Source: Natronohydrobacter sp. (lineage in GTDB: Bacteria; Pseudomonadota; Alphaproteobacteria; Rhodobacterales; Rhodobacteraceae). From it: 23,791 nt of DNA. The stretch is taken from contig SKSL01000014.1 of NCBI GenBank assembly GCA_007123015.1, positions 1 through 23,791 of the forward strand. The letters run 5' to 3'. Positions 5,928-13,113 of the stretch are shown one piece after another. The notes under the pieces were generated by a model. The model was given only the letters and a program-made list of their open reading frames with translations. It did not search any database and had not been told where the DNA came from. Both the position numbers and the translations under genes were made by a program. Numbering within the stretch: the first letter of the stretch is position 1; each line of letters starts with the position of its first letter.

Positions 5928-6694
5928 GCGGGATTGACCATATTGCAGGCCAGACCTTTCACGGGCGGCGCGGTCCAGTGTCGAACCGCTTCACCTATGG
6001 TGTGGATTATGTGCTGTTCGATGCAGAAGCTGCAATCGCGACACCGCGGCTGATATCGCGCAACGGTCGCAATATTGCCTCGCTGCGGGACCGCGATCAT
6101 GGCGGTGCGCCGGGGCAGGGGACTGGTGCAGTCTGGGTGCGCGATGTTTTGGCCGCGCATCAGATGCAGGCTGTGACCGATGGTCCTGTGCAGTTGCTGA
6201 CGCAGCCGCGCGTGTTGGGGCATCTGTTCAACCCGGTCAGTTTCTGGCTTTGCCATGACCAACAGGGCGGCTTGCGCGCGGTCATCGCCGAGGTGAACAA
6301 CACCTATGGCGACCGTCATTCCTATCTTTGCGTGAAGCCGGATCGGTCCGTGATCCTGCCCACAGATGAGCTGCATGCGCAGAAAATCTTCTACGTCTCG
6401 CCGTTCCAGCCGGTCGAAGGCAAGTACGCGTTTCATTTCGAGATCACGACTTCGAAGGTGAATATCCGCATTCTCTACCGGCAGGACAGCGAGGCCCCGA
6501 ATGCCGGGCTGGTCGCCACACTGGCCGGTGCACGAAAGCCACTGACCAATCGCGCGATCCTTGGCGCGATGGTCGGGCGCATGGGATCGCGGCGTGTGCT
6601 CGCGCTGATCCATTGGCAGGCGCTGAAACTCTGGTGGCGCGGGGCTGCCTTCCGCACGCGGCCAGAGCCGCCCGCGCAAGAGGTGAGCCAGTGA
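5924..6694 (+). CDS. DUF1365 family protein
   Basis: A 256-residue DUF1365 protein. Recognisable blocks are the N-terminal TFHGRRGPVSNRFTYGVDY, the strongly conserved LGHLFNPVSFWLC, VIAEVNNTYGDRHSY, and KIFYVSPFQPVEGKYAF. The molecular function of the family is not established. It is almost always found beside the COG2907 flavoprotein, and often beside cyclopropane-fatty-acid-synthase-like methyltransferases, which suggests membrane lipid modification. The ATG overlaps the preceding stop codon (ATGA), indicating translational coupling. The next gene again starts inside this gene's stop (GTGA). I see no signal peptide or clear membrane segment. Assignment to DUF1365 is secure; any reaction is inference. 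Confidence 0.9.
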   Translation: MSGIDHIAGQTFHGRRGPVSNRFTYGVDYVLFDAEAAIATPRLISRNGRNIASLRDRDHGGAPGQGTGAVWVRDVLAAHQMQAVTDGPVQLLTQPRVLGHLFNPVSFWLCHDQQGGLRAVIAEVNNTYGDRHSYLCVKPDRSVILPTDELHAQKIFYVSPFQPVEGKYAFHFEITTSKVNIRILYRQDSEAPNAGLVATLAGARKPLTNRAILGAMVGRMGSRRVLALIHWQALKLWWRGAAFRTRPEPPAQEVSQ

Positions 6695-7947
6695 GCCATG
6701 CGGCCAGCATAAACGTAGCTGCGCCTCGGCTTTGGGGCTATACGCTCTTCGGGGCGCTTCTGGCCATGGCGGGTCTGCCGATCTATATCCACGCGCCGTT
6801 CTTCTATGTCGAAACCTATGGCGTGTCGCTCGCAGCGCTTGGCACGCTTCTCTTCGTGCTGCGGGGCCTCGATTTTGTGCAGGATCCGGCGCTGGGCTGG
6901 GTCGCGGCCCGGTTGGCGGATTTTCGCGGGCTGGCTGTGGCTTTGGTCGCCACACTTATGGCCGGCGCGATGCTCATGCTTTTCGCCATCCCGCCCATGT
7001 TTGCCCCGCTGGCATGGTTCGCGGTAGCGCTGACGATCTTGTTTTCCTGCTATTCCTTTCTGACGATCAGCTTCTACGCCACAGGCGTCGCGCGCGGTGA
7101 CAGCTTGGGGCAGGGCGGGCATGTGCGTCTGGCAGGCTGGCGCGAAACCGGGGCGCTGCTAGGTGTCTGTGTGGCCGCAGCCGCGCCTGTTGCGCTGGAA
7201 GCCGTGATACCCGCGCCCTTTACAGGCTTCGCCATCGGGTTTGCCATCGTCGCTCTGGTGGCCGTGATTGCGATGCGCACGGAATGGCCTGAATTCCGCG
7301 TGGTCACGGAGGTACAGGGCCTCTCGATCCGCGCGATCTTCGCAGACCCGACCGCGCGTCGGCTTCTGATCATCGCGCTGGTGAATGCAACACCTGTGGC
7401 GATCACGTCGACCCTGTTCCTGTTCTATGCGGAAGCTGTGCTGCAGACGGACGGGCTGGAGGGCGTCTTCCTGATCCTGCTCTTTCTGTCGGCTGCAGTC
7501 TCAGCGCCGTTCTGGGCGCGTCTGGCGCGGCGGATGGGGGCAAAAACCGCGCTTTTGGGCGGGATGGTGTTGGCCGCCCTCAGCTTCGCCTTTGTCACCA
7601 CACTGGGCCCCGGCGATCTGGCGCTTTTCGCGCTGATCTGCGTTGTTTCGGGGGCAGGGATCGGTGCAGACCTGACGCTGTTGCCCGCGATTTTCTCGCG
7701 CCGCATGGCACAGCTGTCGCCCGAGGCGGCGCAGGGCTTTGGCCTTTGGGCTTTTGTCACCAAGGCGACTCTCGCGCTGGCGGCGCTGATGGTTTTTCCC
7801 GCACTCGAAATCGCCGGATTTGAAGCGGGCACTGAAAACAGCCCTGCCGCGATCCAGACATTGATCCTGTTATATGCTGCCTTGCCTTCTGCTCTGAAGG
7901 CCATGGCGATCGCGCTTCTGGCGCTGACCCCATTGAAGGAGAGTTGA
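6691..7947 (+). CDS. MFS transporter, GPH (sugar:cation symporter-like) family
   Basis: A 418-residue inner-membrane protein with about twelve hydrophobic segments from LWGYTLFGALLAMAGLPIYIH to MAIALLALTPL. HAPFFYVETYGVSLAALG and LRGLDFVQDPALGWVAARLAD, with the conserved DxxxDP-like loop after TM2, are typical of the GPH/MFS_2 group. The start is GTG 6691, overlapping the DUF1365 stop, with AGAGGTGA upstream. The longer frame from 6613 would overlap the upstream gene heavily. The orthologous R. sphaeroides operon gene is annotated as a sugar/cation symporter. Given the lipid-related neighbours, transport or flipping of a lipid or precursor seems as plausible as sugar uptake. The substrate is unknown. 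Confidence 0.88.
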   Translation: MSHAASINVAAPRLWGYTLFGALLAMAGLPIYIHAPFFYVETYGVSLAALGTLLFVLRGLDFVQDPALGWVAARLADFRGLAVALVATLMAGAMLMLFAIPPMFAPLAWFAVALTILFSCYSFLTISFYATGVARGDSLGQGGHVRLAGWRETGALLGVCVAAAAPVALEAVIPAPFTGFAIGFAIVALVAVIAMRTEWPEFRVVTEVQGLSIRAIFADPTARRLLIIALVNATPVAITSTLFLFYAEAVLQTDGLEGVFLILLFLSAAVSAPFWARLARRMGAKTALLGGMVLAALSFAFVTTLGPGDLALFALICVVSGAGIGADLTLLPAIFSRRMAQLSPEAAQGFGLWAFVTKATLALAALMVFPALEIAGFEAGTENSPAAIQTLILLYAALPSALKAMAIALLALTPLKES

Positions 7948-7949
7948 CC

Positions 7950-8510
7950 ATGAGCACAGTCTTGACCTTCGCGACGGGCGTCGCGATGACCTTGGGCGGG
8001 CTGGCCGTTGCACAAAGGTTCCGCGGCTTTTCGGCACAAAAGGCGCAGGATTACGCCAAGCTGGAGCCGCGGGTCGATATCCGCAAGCATCTGTCCGGCC
8101 CGATCCGCTGTGAAGGTGTGATTTATGGTCCGTTCGGGCGTGTCACGTCGCGCTTCACAGCCGATATGGAAGGGCGCTGGGATGGCAATCGCGGGGTCCT
8201 CGCCGAGAAATTCACCTATGACAGTGGTACGAAACAGGATCGCGAATGGCGGCTGACGATTGGCAATGACGGGCGGATCGTGGCGGAAGCAGATGATCTG
8301 GTGGGCAAGGGCGCGGGCCAGCAAGAGGGCGCGGCGCTGCATCTGCGCTACACGATCCGATTGCCGGAAAATGCTGGCGGGCATGCGCTGGAGGTCACCG
8401 ATTGGATGTATCTGGTCGATGACAAGACCATCGTCAATCGCAGCCAGTTCCGCAAATTCGGGATCAAGGTCGCAGAACTGGTCGCGACGATGCGCCGGGT
8501 GGATGCATGA
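7950..8510 (+). CDS. DUF3833 family protein
   Basis: A 186-residue DUF3833 protein. After a hydrophobic N-terminus (STVLTFATGVAMTLGGLAVA) that could be a signal anchor, the family blocks follow: GPFGRVTSRFTADMEG, GVLAEKFTYDSG, REWRLTIG, and the conserved end VTDWMYLVDDKTIVNRSQF. Many relatives are lipoproteins, but here no lipobox cysteine is visible after the hydrophobic stretch. The fold is thought to be a lipocalin-like barrel, which would suit a lipid partner, but this is inference. Start: ATG 7950, two bases after the upstream stop, with AAGGAGAG before it. The next gene overlaps its stop by ATGA. Found in other RpoE/DUF1365 clusters. Confidence 0.87.
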   Translation: MSTVLTFATGVAMTLGGLAVAQRFRGFSAQKAQDYAKLEPRVDIRKHLSGPIRCEGVIYGPFGRVTSRFTADMEGRWDGNRGVLAEKFTYDSGTKQDREWRLTIGNDGRIVAEADDLVGKGAGQQEGAALHLRYTIRLPENAGGHALEVTDWMYLVDDKTIVNRSQFRKFGIKVAELVATMRRVDA

Positions 8511-9244
8511 GGAAACTTTCGGGCAAGACCTATTGGCTGGTGGGCGCCTCTGAGGGGTTGGGACGGGCGCTGGCCATGCGGTTGTCGAAAGCGGGCTGCA
8601 CCTTGGTTTTGAGCGCGCGCAATATGGACAGCCTGCTTGCCCTCGCTGAAACCCTGCCCGGCGCGGCGCGCTGCGTCATGTGTGATGTGTCCGACAAGGA
8701 CTCGGTTATAGAGGCCGCGAAAGAGGCGGGCGAGATCGACGGTATGGTCTATCTGGCGGGGGTCTATTGGCCTTTCCCCGCGCAGGACTGGGACGCAGAT
8801 CAGACCGAGGCCATGTTTGATGTGAACCTGACAGGGGCCGCGCGCGTGCTGGGGCAGGTCGTGCCAGGCATGATCGCGCGCAAATCCGGCCATATCGTCA
8901 TCACGGGCTCGCTGTCGGGCTATCGCGGTTTGCCCGGCTCGATCGGCTACAGTTCCAGCAAGGCCGGGCTAATGCATCTGGCCGAATCCATGCATGCCGA
9001 TCTGCGCGGATCGGGTGTCGATGTGCAACTGGCCAATCCCGGTTTCATCCGCACGCGTCTGACCGACAAGAACCAGTTTACCATGCCTTTTCTGATGGAA
9101 CCGGACCAGGCGGCGGATGAAATGTTCACGCTGATGCGGTCCCTCAAGTTCCAGCGCGCTTTTCCGATGCTGTTTTCATGGCTGTTCCGGGGGGCGAATT
9201 TTTTGCCGGATTGGGCCTATTTCCGCGTATTCGGTCGCAAGTAA
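8507..9244 (+). CDS. Short-chain dehydrogenase/reductase (last gene of RpoE operon)
   Basis: A classical SDR of 245 residues. The dinucleotide site is GASEGLG at residues 13-19. N107 (DVNLTG), the serine in TGSLSG (S135 or S137), Y148 and K152 (YSSSK) form the catalytic set. The alcohol/ketone substrate is unknown; a fatty-acyl or lipid-derived carbonyl would fit the operon. Residues about 210-238 are hydrophobic and aromatic (MLFSWLFRGANFLPDW), perhaps for membrane association. The ATG overlaps the DUF3833 stop. The stop codon lies inside a perfect inverted repeat that probably ends or protects the transcript. Confidence 0.93.
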   Translation: MRKLSGKTYWLVGASEGLGRALAMRLSKAGCTLVLSARNMDSLLALAETLPGAARCVMCDVSDKDSVIEAAKEAGEIDGMVYLAGVYWPFPAQDWDADQTEAMFDVNLTGAARVLGQVVPGMIARKSGHIVITGSLSGYRGLPGSIGYSSSKAGLMHLAESMHADLRGSGVDVQLANPGFIRTRLTDKNQFTMPFLMEPDQAADEMFTLMRSLKFQRAFPMLFSWLFRGANFLPDWAYFRVFGRK

Positions 9245-9270
9245 GGTGCGTGCTACAGCACGCACCTTAC
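9241..9270. repeat. Perfect 30-base inverted repeat at the 3' end of the SDR gene
   Basis: Two 14-base arms (9241-9254 and 9257-9270) are exact reverse complements separated by AC. The SDR stop codon (9242-9244) is inside the left arm. No T-run follows, so it is not a standard intrinsic terminator. It may be a transcript-stabilising hairpin, a factor-assisted terminator, or a protein-binding site for the next gene, whose ATG is 59 bases away. Confidence 0.8.
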
Positions 9271-9328
9271 GACAAAGGCATTGCACCGCTCGCTACTTTG
9301 GGCGACACTGCTTGTTTAGGAGGGTGTC

Positions 9329-9658
9329 ATGTTATCAATTAGCCCGCGCAAGATCGTCCATATCATCTACCTCGCACGCGAGGGCCATGTCGGCAACGCC
9401 GAGGCGCATGCCTTCATTGATGCGTTGAATGAGGATGAACAAACCAGCCTGACCGCTGTCGCCTGGATCGGGCGCGGTGCCTTCGAGCCTGAAGACTACA
9501 GCGAAGCCCTTGCCACAGCCTATGCAGAAGCCACGACTCCCACAGCGGATTATTTGCTTGGCATGCCGCATCTGGCAGAGAACCTCGAAAACGGCCTTGA
9601 GGCGCTCGGCATTGATGTGACTGGCGAGGAAGAGGATTTCTTGCGCCAAGGCTCCTGA
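9329..9658 (+). CDS. DUF3775 family protein
   Basis: A 109-residue acidic cytoplasmic protein with the DUF3775 pattern: LSISPRKIVHIIYLARE at the start, AFIDALNEDEQTSLTAVAWIGRGAF in the middle, and TADYLLGMPHLAENLENGLEALG near the end. The family is of unknown function and is frequent in alphaproteobacteria. The ATG at 9329 is preceded by a strong AGGAGG 5-6 bases upstream. It is a single gene: the SDR operon ends at the palindrome upstream, and the convergent holin gene stops 7 bases after this gene's stop. No regulatory feature beyond the palindrome is evident. Confidence 0.85.
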   Translation: MLSISPRKIVHIIYLAREGHVGNAEAHAFIDALNEDEQTSLTAVAWIGRGAFEPEDYSEALATAYAEATTPTADYLLGMPHLAENLENGLEALGIDVTGEEEDFLRQGS

Positions 9659-9665
9659 TACAGAT

Positions 9666-10181
9666 TCAAGGCTGCTGGTGCTGCCATTCTGCCAGAGCAG
9701 CGTTAGGGGCTGGTCCTGTATCCCGATGCAGCGGCTTCGGCGGGATATCAGGGTCTGGGATCGGCGCTTTTGGCAGTTTTGTCACCCGCAGGTGATGGGC
9801 TTCGCGCGCGCCGAAATAAAATGCCACCACGGCACCGAGCAACCACCACAGCGGTTCGGGCACATGCCCGAGCGCCTGCATGCGCAGAGCGAACCCGTCC
9901 GGATCGCCCATCGCATAGCCGAACAGCCCCAAAGTGCCGAGAGCCAGAAGCGGGCGGGGCAGGCGGTTCAGCCCGTTCACCATGCTGTCGAACCATCCGC
10001 CGCGACCGTATCTGAATTCAGCCGCATGGCTGGCATGCGCGGCCTTGTAAGCATCATGGCCAATCTCAAGCGCGCGGGTGGCATTTGGTCGGAACACTTC
10101 TGCGACCGAAGCGACGCTCTGCCCCAGGGCTGTTGCATTGCGGGCGCGTCCGAACAGGACGCCAAACAGGGATTTGATCAT
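9666..10181 (-). CDS. GTA-type holin (holin of 3 TMs family)
   Basis: A 171-residue membrane protein resembling the holin family used for gene transfer agent release. It has an N-terminal amphipathic segment (MIKSLFGVLFGRA), a helical Ala-rich region, the conserved block FDSMVNGLNRLPRPLLALGT, and two clear transmembrane stretches at about residues 76-91 and 109-125. A proline-rich basic tail follows (PKAPIPDPDIPPKP). It would permeabilise the inner membrane so that the endolysin can reach the cell wall. The start overlaps the stop of the endolysin gene by ATGA, so the two are translationally coupled. In R. capsulatus a holin/GH108 pair (rcc00556/rcc00555, as I recall) lies outside the main GTA cluster and lyses producer cells. 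A lone prophage remnant is the alternative, but no other phage gene is nearby. Confidence 0.82.
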   Translation of the reverse strand: MIKSLFGVLFGRARNATALGQSVASVAEVFRPNATRALEIGHDAYKAAHASHAAEFRYGRGGWFDSMVNGLNRLPRPLLALGTLGLFGYAMGDPDGFALRMQALGHVPEPLWWLLGAVVAFYFGAREAHHLRVTKLPKAPIPDPDIPPKPLHRDTGPAPNAALAEWQHQQP

Positions 10182-10777
10182 GTCCAGCCCTTTACGCGTG
10201 CGTGATGCTCCGCATCGCTCAGATGAAATCGCGGTGAAATGAATTCTTCCGCGCGCCGAATCCAGCCACCTTTGCCGCCATCGCGACGGCGCGCGAATTT
10301 GCGACTGGCCGGGCGGCGATCTGCGATCCGGTAGTAATAGTCGCGCCGGGCGATGCCATAGGCATCAACCAGGTGATCCGGCGCCATCTCGTAGGCGCGC
10401 TGCGCGGCCGCAATCGTCTGCGGGCCGATCACGCCATCGACGGCAATCTGCAGCCCCATTTCCACAAAGAGCCGCTGCAGGATCCGCACAGCATTCGCCC
10501 CGGCATTGACATACATGTCGAAGACTGTCGGCCAGAGCGGGTCGGGCAAGTCTGCTATCCGGGGGCGGTGGAAGTAATGCTCGATAAAGATCTCGATTGC
10601 GTCCTCGCGCGTCAATGCGCGCACGTCCTCGATGCCGATCTGCTGGCCCGGACGCAGGTGCCGCAGCGTATGGATCGTCACACCGAAATTTGTGGCACCG
10701 CCTGGATCATGCGGGTCATCCACGAAGCCGCCTTCGCGGGCGACGATCTCGGTGGCAAGCTGGCGAATAGATGTCAC
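10178..10777 (-). CDS. GH108-family N-acetylmuramidase (GTA-type endolysin)
   Basis: A cell-wall lysin of 199 residues. The N-terminal GH108 domain shows IVAREGGFVDDPHDPGGATNFGVT, with the catalytic Glu of EGG at residue 15. WPTVFDMYVNAGANAVRILQRL is the second conserved block. The C-terminal part, from VDGVIGPQTIAAA, is the peptidoglycan-binding domain (PG_binding_3 type) that usually accompanies GH108. No signal peptide is present, as expected for an enzyme released through a holin. Start: an ATG lies at 10792, but the GTG at 10777 has AAAGGG 6 bases upstream and is preferred. It overlaps the holin gene at its stop and is divergent from ribB, with a 161-base shared promoter region. Confidence 0.88.
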   Translation of the reverse strand: MTSIRQLATEIVAREGGFVDDPHDPGGATNFGVTIHTLRHLRPGQQIGIEDVRALTREDAIEIFIEHYFHRPRIADLPDPLWPTVFDMYVNAGANAVRILQRLFVEMGLQIAVDGVIGPQTIAAAQRAYEMAPDHLVDAYGIARRDYYYRIADRRPASRKFARRRDGGKGGWIRRAEEFISPRFHLSDAEHHARVKGWT

Positions 10778-10938
10778 GACAGGCCCTTTCATGGCTGCAT
10801 CCGGTCGCGACTGTGCAACCTGCGCCCCAAGATCACGTCACCAGAGCGTACGTTCCTTGTCGCCCGACACTGCGCGCCCCCTTTTCCCGCCGGTGCCTTT
10901 GGGCTATGTGCGAGCGCAGACCACCAAGGATATGTGCA

Positions 10939-12066
10939 ATGCAGTATGAACAGGCCGGCGATGTCGAAAAGAACTGGCGCGACGCGATCTCGGGCATAGA
11001 GGAAATCATCGAGGAAGCGCGCAAGGGTCGCATGTTCATCCTTGTCGATCATGAGGATCGCGAGAATGAAGGCGATCTGGTGATCCCGGCGCAAATGGCC
11101 ACCCCGGAAGTGGTGAATTTCATGGCGACCCATGGCAAGGGCCTGATCTGCCTCACGCTTTCGAGTGAGCGCATCGACCAGTTGGGTCTGCCCTTGATGG
11201 CCTCGTCGAATTCGTCGCGCCATGAGACGGCGTTCACAGTATCGATTGAAGCGCGCGAAGGCGTCTCGACGGGTATTTCGGCCCATGACCGCGCCCGCAC
11301 GATTGCTGTGGCCATTGATGAGGGCAAGGGGGCGGCAGATATCGCCACTCCGGGCCATGTCTTCCCGCTGCGCGCGCGCGATGGTGGCGTGCTGGTGCGT
11401 GCAGGGCACACGGAAGCGGCGGTGGATATCTCGCGGCTTGCCGGGCTGAACCCGTCTGGCGTGATCTGCGAGATCATGAATGACGATGGCTCGATGGCGC
11501 GGCTGCCGGATCTGGTGGCCTTCGCGCAGCGCCACGGGCTGAAGATCGGCACGATTTCCGACCTGATCGCCTACAGGCGGCGACATGACAATCTGGTGCG
11601 TGTGATGAGCGAAAGCCGGATCACCTCGGCTTATGGTGGCGACTGGACGCTGCGTGTCTATTCCGACACCACGCAAGGGGCCGAGCATATCGCGCTGATC
11701 AAGGGTGATATCACGACGCCCGAGCCTGTTTTGGTCCGCATGCATGCCTTTGACCCGTTGCGCGACATGGTCGGCACAGCTGGTGCGCCGCGCGCTGACG
11801 AGTTTTCCGACGCCATGCAGCTGATCGGCGAAGAGGGGCGCGGGGTCATCGTGCTGTTGCGCGACACGGATATGAAAATGGCCACGTCCGATGCATCCCC
11901 GCAGACACTGCGGCAATATGGGCTTGGCGCGCAGATCCTGTCTTCGCTGAATTTGCATGAGCTGATCCTGCTGACCAATTCTGCAACCCCGCGTATTGTC
12001 GGGCTCGATGGCTACGGGCTGTCGATCACGGGCACCCGCAAGATCCCTGCAACGCGAGAGGCATGA
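10939..12066 (+). CDS. ribB: 3,4-dihydroxy-2-butanone 4-phosphate synthase with degenerate GTP cyclohydrolase II-like domain
   Basis: A 375-residue riboflavin-pathway enzyme. The N-terminal half is a complete DHBP synthase that makes the four-carbon precursor from ribulose 5-phosphate. It shows DHEDRENEGDL, STGISAHDRA, TPGHVFPLRARDGGVL and RAGHTEAAVD. The C-terminal half resembles GTP cyclohydrolase II (QYGLGAQILSSL, GLDGYGLSITGT), but it has no cysteine at all, and the zinc/catalytic segment expected around SxCxTGD and RCDCG is replaced. The cyclohydrolase reaction must come from another gene. The frame opens much earlier, but the ATG at 10939 has AAGGA 8 bases upstream and gives the normal length. 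ribH follows after one base, so they share an operon. No FMN riboswitch was seen upstream. Confidence 0.92.
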   Translation: MQYEQAGDVEKNWRDAISGIEEIIEEARKGRMFILVDHEDRENEGDLVIPAQMATPEVVNFMATHGKGLICLTLSSERIDQLGLPLMASSNSSRHETAFTVSIEAREGVSTGISAHDRARTIAVAIDEGKGAADIATPGHVFPLRARDGGVLVRAGHTEAAVDISRLAGLNPSGVICEIMNDDGSMARLPDLVAFAQRHGLKIGTISDLIAYRRRHDNLVRVMSESRITSAYGGDWTLRVYSDTTQGAEHIALIKGDITTPEPVLVRMHAFDPLRDMVGTAGAPRADEFSDAMQLIGEEGRGVIVLLRDTDMKMATSDASPQTLRQYGLGAQILSSLNLHELILLTNSATPRIVGLDGYGLSITGTRKIPATREA

Positions 12067-12067
12067 C

Positions 12068-12613
12068 ATGGCCGCGAATGAATCCCATTACAGCCTGCCA
12101 CTGCCCAGTTTCGACAAGGGCCCGAAACTGTTGATCGTGGTCGCCCCCTATTACAAGGACATCGCCGATCAGCTTGTCGCAGGTGCGCAGGCGGAAATCG
12201 AGAAGGTCGGCGGCACGCATGAGTTGATCGAGGTCCCCGGCGCGCTGGAAGTGCCAACGGCCATCGGGCAGGCCTTTCGCATGGCGCATTTCGACGGGTT
12301 CGTGGCGCTGGGCTGCGTGATCCGGGGCGAGACCACCCATTATGACACAGTTTGCAATGACAGCTCGCGCGCAATCACGCTCCTGGGGCTGCAAGGGGCC
12401 TGTATCGGCAATGGCATCCTGACTGTGGAAAACCGCGCACAGGCCGAGATACGCGCCGAAGCGGCAGGCCAGAACAAGGGCGGCGGGGCAGCGGCGGCGG
12501 CCCTGCATCTGATCGCCTTGGCGCGGCGCTGGGGCGGGGCGAAACGCTCTGTCGGTTTCCTGCAGGATCGCGAGGAATTTCAGATCGCCAGTACACAGGG
12601 GCCTGTGGCATGA
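12068..12613 (+). CDS. ribH: 6,7-dimethyl-8-ribityllumazine synthase
   Basis: A lumazine synthase of 181 residues that condenses the DHBP made by the upstream gene with the ribitylamino-pyrimidine, the penultimate step of riboflavin synthesis. The conserved blocks are IEVPGALEVPTAIGQA, GCVIRGETTHYDTVC (with the catalytic His region), GILTVEN and NKGGGAAAAALHL. Start: ATG 12068, one base after the ribB stop, with GAGAGG 7 bases upstream. Its own stop overlaps the nusB start (ATGA). The ribH-nusB link is widespread in bacteria. The family forms 60-mers or decamers, which cannot be decided here. Confidence 0.97.
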   Translation: MAANESHYSLPLPSFDKGPKLLIVVAPYYKDIADQLVAGAQAEIEKVGGTHELIEVPGALEVPTAIGQAFRMAHFDGFVALGCVIRGETTHYDTVCNDSSRAITLLGLQGACIGNGILTVENRAQAEIRAEAAGQNKGGGAAAAALHLIALARRWGGAKRSVGFLQDREEFQIASTQGPVA

Positions 12614-13104
12614 CTGAGACCACGACTCCGCGCAAGAAACGCCCCACACAGGAGGAACGCCGCGCGCGTAAATCCGCCGCGCGCTTCTATGCTGTTCAGG
12701 CGCTGTTTCAGATGGAAGCCTCGGATGTGCCGATTGGCGAGATCACGCGACAATTCGAAGCCCATCGCATCGGGGTCGAAACGCCCGAAGAGATATGGGC
12801 CGAAGCGGATCTGGGGCATTTCCGCCACCTTGTGGAAACAACAGTGGACCAGCAAGCCGCGATTGACCAGATGACTGATCGCGCCTTGGTGGCAAAATGG
12901 CCCATCAGCCGGATTGACCCGACATTGCGCGCGTTGTTCCGGGCTGCAGGGGCAGAGCTATTGGCAACCGCGACGCCGCCGAAAGTGGTGATCTCGCAAT
13001 ATGTCGAGATCGCGAGCGCCTTCTTCCCGGAAGGGCGCGAAGCCAATTTCGTCAATGCTGTGCTCGATCATATGGCGCGCGAGGCGCGTGCGGACGCGTT
13101 CTGA
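12610..13104 (+). CDS. nusB: Transcription antitermination factor NusB
   Basis: A 164-residue all-helical RNA-binding protein that, with NusE (S10), supports antitermination on ribosomal RNA operons. The N-terminal basic segment RRARKSAARFYAVQALFQME is the family's RNA-binding start. The C-terminal part has DPTLRALFRAAGAELL and KVVISQYVEIASAFFPEGREANFVNAVLD. It is slightly longer than the E. coli protein because of a Lys/Arg-rich N-terminal extension. The start overlaps the ribH stop, so it is translationally coupled. aat follows 9 bases later. Confidence 0.96.
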   Translation: MTETTTPRKKRPTQEERRARKSAARFYAVQALFQMEASDVPIGEITRQFEAHRIGVETPEEIWAEADLGHFRHLVETTVDQQAAIDQMTDRALVAKWPISRIDPTLRALFRAAGAELLATATPPKVVISQYVEIASAFFPEGREANFVNAVLDHMAREARADAF

Positions 13105-13113
13105 GCCGCCGCG

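Noticed and set aside
10778..10938. FMN riboswitch upstream of ribB
   Set aside because: None of the conserved RFN-element sequence blocks is recognisable in this gap.
10789..12069. 426-residue minus-strand frame opposite ribB
   Set aside because: It lies entirely antisense to an intact DHBP synthase, is rich in His/Arg/Gln as expected from reverse reading of GC-rich codons, and has no ribosome site.
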